This document shows positions 5,949-8,834 of a stretch of 8,834 nucleotides of DNA, in pieces. The notes under the pieces were generated by a model, which was given only the letters and a program-made list of their open reading frames with translations, ran no database searches and was not told where the DNA came from. How positions within the stretch are numbered: the stretch's first letter is position 1; each line of letters starts with the position of its first letter. The position numbers and the translations under genes were made by a program. The DNA lies in the NCBI GenBank assembly GCA_964569095.1, contig CAZMTB010000048.1, forward strand, positions 1 through 8,834, read 5' to 3'. Source of the stretch: JALWSI01 sp964569095 [NCBI: uncultured Aquificales bacterium]. Lineage in GTDB: Bacteria > Thermosulfidibacterota > Thermosulfidibacteria > Thermosulfidibacterales.

Positions 5949-6502
5949 GGCTGAGAGAGAAGTACCAGAAAGAGGTTATGCCCGAGCTCATGAAGGCCTT
6001 CAACTACAAGAACGTCATGCAGGTGCCCAAGGTGACCAAGGTGGTGTTGAACATCGGCCTGGGTGAGGCGGTGCAGAACCCAAAGGTGATTGAGACCGCC
6101 ATGGAGGAGCTGGCACTCATCGCAGGCCAGCGCCCCTATGTGCGCAGGGCCAAACGCTCGATAGCCTCGTTCAAGGTGAGAAAGGGTATGCCCATTGGGG
6201 TGGCAGTCACCCTCAGGGGAGAGAGGATGTACGAGTTTCTCGACAGGCTCTTCAGCATAGCCCTTCCCCGAGTCAGGGACTTCCAAGGGGTGAGCGACAA
6301 CTCCTTCGACGGCAGGGGAAACTACACCTTAGGGCTGAAAGAACAGATCATCTTTCACGAGATCGATTACGACAAGGTGGAGAAGGTGAGGGGCCTCTCC
6401 GTCTCTATCGTGACCACCGCCAAGACCGACGAAGAGGCGAAGGTCCTGCTGGAGAAGATGGGGATGCCTTTCAGACGTAGGAGGGTAGAGAGCAATGGCT
6501 AG
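5939..6502 (+). CDS. rplE: 50S ribosomal protein L5
   Basis: L5 binds 5S rRNA and helps place it in the central protuberance, where it contacts P-site tRNA and S13. The product has 187 residues, slightly longer than E. coli L5 (179). Conserved parts are [26 protein letters not shown] at the N terminus, [10 protein letters not shown] (35-44), [19 protein letters not shown] (69-87), [15 protein letters not shown], and the C-terminal [25 protein letters not shown]. The start is ATG 5939. Its best Shine-Dalgarno is GAGGAG at 5922-5927, 11 bases away, which is rather far; AAGAGG is too close, at 2 bases. The final 8 bases overlap rpsN. Confidence 0.97.
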   Translation: MASRLREKYQKEVMPELMKAFNYKNVMQVPKVTKVVLNIGLGEAVQNPKVIETAMEELALIAGQRPYVRRAKRSIASFKVRKGMPIGVAVTLRGERMYEFLDRLFSIALPRVRDFQGVSDNSFDGRGNYTLGLKEQIIFHEIDYDKVEKVRGLSVSIVTTAKTDEEAKVLLEKMGMPFRRRRVESNG

Positions 6503-6680
6503 GAAAGGCCAGATGGAGAGGATGAAGAAGGAGCCTAAGTTCAAGGTTCGCCGCAGAAACAGGTGTCCCATTTGTGGTAGGGCGAGGGCCTACCTTAGGC
6601 GTTTCGACATGTGCCGCATATGCTTCAGGACCCTGGCCTTGCAGGGGAAGATACCTGGGGTTAGAAAGGCGAGCTGGTGA
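6495..6680 (+). CDS. rpsN: 30S ribosomal protein S14, short zinc-binding form
   Basis: S14 is a 30S head protein that assembles late, beside S3 and S10. The product has 61 residues, the length of the zinc-binding type (often called type Z), not the roughly 100-residue zinc-free type of E. coli. The zinc site is complete: C24, C27, C40 and C43 in a CX2C-X12-CX2C pattern, within [21 protein letters not shown]. The end [18 protein letters not shown] is the family C terminus. The ATG overlaps the last codons of rplE, with GGAGGG at 6480-6485, 9 bases upstream. No second S14 gene is visible in this window. Confidence 0.97.
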   Translation: MARKGQMERMKKEPKFKVRRRNRCPICGRARAYLRRFDMCRICFRTLALQGKIPGVRKASW

Positions 6681-6688
6681 GGTGGCCC

Positions 6689-7084
6689 ATGATGGTTAAC
6701 GATCCCATTGGAGACATGCTTACCCGCATTCGCAACGCCCTCATGGTGAAGAAGAAGAAGGTGGTGATACCCGCTTCCAAGCTCAAGGTGACCATACTGG
6801 AGCTCTTGAAGAGGGAGGGGTTCATCGACGACTTCAAGGTGGAGAAGCGTTCTCCCCAGGACCTTATCGTGGTCACTCTGAGGTACTACGAGGGCGAGAG
6901 CGTGATCAGGGGGCTCAAGAGGATCAGCAAGCCCGGAAGGCACCTCTACGTGAAGGCCAAGGATATGCCCCGGGTGATGGACGGTCTGGGCATAGCGGTA
7001 ATATCCACCTCACAGGGCATAAAGAGCGACAAGGAGTGCCGCCGCTTGGGTATAGGTGGCGAGATACTCTGCGAGATCTGGTGA
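6689..7084 (+). CDS. rpsH: 30S ribosomal protein S8
   Basis: S8 binds helix 21 of 16S rRNA and is central to platform assembly; in E. coli it also represses the spc operon. The product has 131 residues, the normal length. It begins MMVNDPIGDMLTRIRNA and carries the C-terminal signature ISTSQGIKSDKECRRLGIGGEILCEIW, with STSQG at 106-110. Two adjacent ATG codons, 6689 and 6692, are possible. The first gives four residues before DPI, as in E. coli and B. subtilis S8, while the second is a little better spaced from the GAGGTGG at 6679-6685. I prefer 6689 with modest certainty. A run of four AAG lysine codons follows LMV. It lies 8 bases after rpsN. Confidence 0.96.
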   Translation: MMVNDPIGDMLTRIRNALMVKKKKVVIPASKLKVTILELLKREGFIDDFKVEKRSPQDLIVVTLRYYEGESVIRGLKRISKPGRHLYVKAKDMPRVMDGLGIAVISTSQGIKSDKECRRLGIGGEILCEIW

Positions 7085-7099
7085 TGAGAGGTATCAGCC

Positions 7100-7636
7100 A
7101 TGTCTAAGATCGGACGCATGCCCATAAAGATACCCTCGGGTGTAGAGGTCACCATAGACGGCAACTACGTGAAGGTGAAGGGTCCGAAAGGTGAGCTCGA
7201 GCGCACCTTCTCGGAGAGGATGATAATAGAGAAGGATGGTGACACCGTAACCGTAAAGCCCAGGGGAACCACAAAGACCGACAGGTCCCTCCACGGGCTC
7301 TCCAGAACCCTGCTCGCAAACATGGTGATAGGGGTCACCCAGGGGTTCGAGAAGGTGCTCGACATGGTGGGAGTGGGTTACAGGGGAGAGGTTAAGGGCA
7401 AGGAGCTTAGGCTTCAGCTCGGTTTCTCCCACGACGTGGTCTATCCCATTCCCGAGGGAATAACCATAACCACCCCGGTTCCCACCCGCGTGGTGGTTTC
7501 GGGAATAGACAAGGAGAAGGTGGGTCAGGTTGCGGCAGAGATAAGGGCATTCAGGCCTCCCGAGCCCTACAAGGGCAAGGGGATAAGGTACGAGAACGAG
7601 TACGTGCGCCGCAAGGCCGGCAAGGCCGGCAAGTAG
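7100..7636 (+). CDS. rplF: 50S ribosomal protein L6
   Basis: L6 binds 23S rRNA close to the sarcin-ricin loop and the factor-binding site. The product has 178 residues, the usual length. It shows MSKIGRMPIKIPSGVEV at the N terminus, KVKGPKGEL (25-33), the second repeat of the fold with GVGYRGEVKGKELRLQLGFSHDV read in two conserved blocks, and the C-terminal signature PEPYKGKGIRYENEYVRRK (154-172). The end is a lysine, alanine and glycine tail encoded by a short 9-base tandem repeat. AGAGG at 7087-7091 lies 8 bases before the ATG. It sits 15 bases after rpsH and 24 bases before rplR. Confidence 0.97.
   Translation: MSKIGRMPIKIPSGVEVTIDGNYVKVKGPKGELERTFSERMIIEKDGDTVTVKPRGTTKTDRSLHGLSRTLLANMVIGVTQGFEKVLDMVGVGYRGEVKGKELRLQLGFSHDVVYPIPEGITITTPVPTRVVVSGIDKEKVGQVAAEIRAFRPPEPYKGKGIRYENEYVRRKAGKAGK
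7611..7633 (+). repeat. Short 9-bp tandem repeat at the 3' end of rplF
   Basis: The unit GCAAGGCCG occurs twice in tandem, followed by a partial third copy (GCAAG). It encodes the KAGKAGK tail of L6. That tail is conserved in the family, so the DNA repeat is probably a consequence of the protein sequence and not a mobile or regulatory element. Confidence 0.6.
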
Positions 7637-7660
7637 GCCTGGAAAGAGGAGACTTGAAGA

Positions 7661-8023
7661 ATGGCAAGGCTTAAACCCCGTGAAGCGAGACTGAGACGGC
7701 ACAAGAGAGTCAGGAAGAAGATCAGAGGAACCGCCGAGCGCCCGAGGTTGGTGGTCTTCAGGAGTCTCTGCCACATCTATGCCCAGGTGATAGACGATAC
7801 GGTGGGAAGAACCCTTGTGTCGGCGTCGAGCCTTGACAAGGAGTTCCCTTCAGACAAGAGGGGGAGCAACATAGAGGGCGCCAAGGAGGTTGGCAGACTC
7901 GTGGCCGAGAAGGCCAAGGCCAAGGGCATCACCAAGGTGGTGTTCGACCGAGGCGGGTACATCTACCACGGCAGGGTGAAGGCCCTTGCCGAGGGTGCCC
8001 GTGAGGCAGGACTGGAATTTTAG
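7661..8023 (+). CDS. rplR: 50S ribosomal protein L18
   Basis: L18 binds 5S rRNA with L5 and anchors it to the 50S subunit. The product has 120 residues, typical of bacteria. A strongly basic N terminus (about 1-25, rich in arginine and lysine, with [15 protein letters not shown]) precedes [21 protein letters not shown], the family signature. The rest reads [23 protein letters not shown], then [29 protein letters not shown], where FDRGG..YHGRVKA is diagnostic. AGAGGAG at 7645-7651 lies 9 bases before the ATG. It is followed after 14 bases by rpsE. Confidence 0.97.
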   Translation: MARLKPREARLRRHKRVRKKIRGTAERPRLVVFRSLCHIYAQVIDDTVGRTLVSASSLDKEFPSDKRGSNIEGAKEVGRLVAEKAKAKGITKVVFDRGGYIYHGRVKALAEGAREAGLEF

Positions 8024-8030
8024 AGGGAGG
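8023..8030 (+). promoter_or_regulatory. Shine-Dalgarno for rpsE (GTG start)
   Basis: GAGGGAGG begins on the last base of the rplR stop and ends 7 bases before the GTG at 8038. It supports this start over the ATG at 8068, which lacks such a site and would shorten the conserved N-terminal region. Confidence 0.75.
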
Positions 8031-8037
8031 TTGCCTT

Positions 8038-8547
8038 GTGATAGAGAGGGTCAAACCTGACAGCAGCATGGAACTGGAAGACAGGGTTGTCTTCATAAAT
8101 AGAGTCGCCAAGGTGGTTAAGGGAGGCAAGAACTTCAAGTTTACCGCCTTGGTGGTGGTTGGCGACAAGAACGGCGTTGTGGGATACGGGATAGGCAAGG
8201 CCCGCGAGGTGCCCGATGCCATACGGAAGGGAATAGAGAAGGCCAAGAAGAACCTCATCAGGGTGCCCATAACCGAGAAGGGTACCATTCCCCACACTGT
8301 GCAGAGCACGTTCTGCTCAAGCACCATCCTGCTTAAGCCTGCGGCCCCTGGTACCGGGGTTATCGCGGGAAGTAGCGTCAGGGCGGTGATGGAGCTGGCC
8401 GGAATAAGCGACATACTCACCAAGTCCCTCAACTCCCACAACCCCACCAACCTGGTTAAGGCCACGTTCAAGGGGTTCGAGATGCTGCGCAGCGTGGACC
8501 AGGTGGCGAAGATGAGGGGTAAAACCAGGAAAGAGCTCTTTTTCTAA
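8038..8547 (+). CDS. rpsE: 30S ribosomal protein S5
   Basis: S5 lies on the back of the 30S body with S4 and S3 at the mRNA entry site and affects decoding accuracy; changes in its loop give spectinomycin resistance. The product has 169 residues, the usual length. The N-terminal double-stranded-RNA-binding-like domain shows [20 protein letters not shown] (20-39) and [22 protein letters not shown] (41-62). The spectinomycin loop VKGG (27-30) looks wild type. The C-terminal domain shows [14 protein letters not shown] and [18 protein letters not shown], then [16 protein letters not shown]. The segment FCSST (92-96) replaces the more glycine-rich sequence common here. It starts with GTG. A palindromic stretch covers its last codons. 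Confidence 0.97.
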   Translation: MIERVKPDSSMELEDRVVFINRVAKVVKGGKNFKFTALVVVGDKNGVVGYGIGKAREVPDAIRKGIEKAKKNLIRVPITEKGTIPHTVQSTFCSSTILLKPAAPGTGVIAGSSVRAVMELAGISDILTKSLNSHNPTNLVKATFKGFEMLRSVDQVAKMRGKTRKELFF

Positions 8548-8577
8548 ACGGGTTTTCACGGATCAGGAGAGAAGGGT

Positions 8578-8763
8578 ATGGGACGATTAGAGATAACCTT
8601 GGTTAGAGGACTTGCGGGAAAGAGGAAAGACCAGATCGGCACCTTGAGGTGCCTGGGGTTGAGAAAGCCCAGGCAGAGGGTGATACACGAGGACAACCCC
8701 TGCATCAGGGGGATGGTGAGAAAGGTGGCCCATCTGGTTAAGGTTCGCGAGATAGAGGAGTGA
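8578..8763 (+). CDS. rpmD: 50S ribosomal protein L30
   Basis: L30 is a small, non-universal 50S protein that binds 23S rRNA; several bacterial lineages lack it, so its presence is mildly informative. The product has 61 residues, the standard length. Visible family features are [20 protein letters not shown] near the N terminus, [28 protein letters not shown] in the middle (the LGLRK pattern is diagnostic), and the C-terminal [16 protein letters not shown] at 8565-8570 lies 7 bases before the ATG. The 30-base gap from rpsE is the longest in this window, yet shows no clear promoter. Rplo begins 20 bases after its stop. Confidence 0.96.
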   Translation: MGRLEITLVRGLAGKRKDQIGTLRCLGLRKPRQRVIHEDNPCIRGMVRKVAHLVKVREIEE

Positions 8764-8765
8764 GC

Positions 8766-8773
8766 TAAGGAGG
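8766..8773 (+). promoter_or_regulatory. Shine-Dalgarno for rplO
   Basis: TAAGGAGG lies 10 bases before the ATG at 8784 and 4 bases before an in-frame TTG at 8778. The ATG is preferred because it gives the family N terminus MRLHDLRPAPG, but the TTG cannot be excluded by spacing. Confidence 0.65.
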
Positions 8774-8783
8774 CTTTTTGACC

Positions 8784-8834
8784 ATGAGACTACACGACTT
8801 AAGACCCGCTCCGGGGGCCATAAAGAGGGCAAAA
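8784..8834 (+). CDS. rplO: 50S ribosomal protein L15, N-terminal fragment (3' end outside window)
   Basis: Only the first 17 codons are present. They read MRLHDLRPAPGAIKRAK, which matches the L15 N terminus, where the (M/L)xLHDLxPAPGxxK pattern is strongly conserved. L15 binds 23S rRNA during late 50S assembly. Its place directly after rpmD is the standard spc order, and secY would be expected next outside the window. The frame is open to the right edge. A TTG start two codons earlier (8778) would add Met-Thr and is a possible alternative. Confidence 0.9.
   Translation, partial: MRLHDLRPAPGAIKRAK

Larger units (their letters stand above)
1..8834 (+). other. str/S10/spc ribosomal-protein gene cluster, probably one transcript
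   Basis: All 22 genes run in the same direction, with gaps from 1 to 30 bases or overlaps of 4 to 26 bases. The order is that of the classical S10 and spc operons joined to tuf, with no insertion or loss. I see no terminator hairpin with a T-tract and no convincing promoter between genes. Continuous transcription through the window is inferred from this, not shown directly. Confidence 0.85.

Noticed and set aside
5900-5960. E. coli-type S8 operator at the start of rplE.
   Set aside because: The helix-21-like core sequence bound by S8 is not evident; only a weak inverted repeat is seen, reported at low interest.
6745-6759. Possible slippery run of lysine codons near the start of rpsH (AAG repeated four times).
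   Set aside because: AAG repeats lack the long A-run or heptamer needed for slippage, and the S8 frame continues normally.
8763-8779. Terminator-like AGC...GCT followed by five T bases between rpmD and rplO.
   Set aside because: The stem is only 3 bp and its loop is the rplO Shine-Dalgarno; the cluster continues directly into rplO.
1-8834. Mobile element, CRISPR array, tRNA or rRNA gene, toxin-antitoxin or other accessory system hidden in the cluster.
   Set aside because: Every base except gaps of 30 or fewer is accounted for by canonical ribosomal-protein or tuf coding sequence; no suitable repeats or extra genes were seen.

Overview
This window is an ordinary bacterial ribosomal-protein super-operon. 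All real genes lie on the plus strand, in the conserved order: end of tuf, then the S10 block (rpsJ, rplC, rplD, rplW, rplB, rpsS, rplV, rpsC, rplP, rpmC, rpsQ), then the spc block (rplN, rplX, rplE, rpsN, rpsH, rplF, rplR, rpsE, rpmD, start of rplO). There are 20 complete genes plus a truncated tuf at the left edge and a truncated rplO at the right edge. No gene is missing from or inserted into the usual order, and all reading frames look intact.

Packing is extreme. The longest non-coding gap is 30 bases (rpsE to rpmD), so no stretch approaching 300 bases lacks a gene. Four junctions are overlaps (rplD/rplW, rpsC/rplP, rpsQ/rplN, rplE/rpsN). Nearly every gene has a purine-rich Shine-Dalgarno sequence, often buried in the end of the preceding gene. 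I see no convincing internal promoter or intrinsic terminator. The block therefore looks like one transcript entered from upstream (presumably the str operon, given tuf) and continuing into rplO and probably secY. Only 4 bases separate tuf from rpsJ, so there is no room for an E. coli-type L4-responsive S10 leader there.

The organism is a bacterium, shown by EF-Tu and bacterial-type L and S proteins. Base composition looks like mid-fifties percent GC by eye. Arginine AGG/AGA and isoleucine ATA codons are frequent despite that composition, a pattern often seen in thermophiles. S14 is the short zinc-binding form and L24 carries a four-cysteine zinc-ribbon-like tail. I cannot assign a phylum from the sequence alone; Synergistota or another deep thermophilic lineage is only a guess.

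Together the products build both subunits: L2, L3, L4, L5, L6, L14, L15, L16, L18, L22, L23, L24, L29 and L30 for the 50S, and S3, S5, S8, S10, S14, S17 and S19 for the 30S, with EF-Tu delivering aminoacyl-tRNA. I found no undescribed system. The points most worth a second look are a pair of near-identical hairpin-forming repeats across the rpsJ/rplC junction, the distinct codon use of the tuf fragment, the missing S10 leader, and the 26-base rpsQ/rplN overlap.
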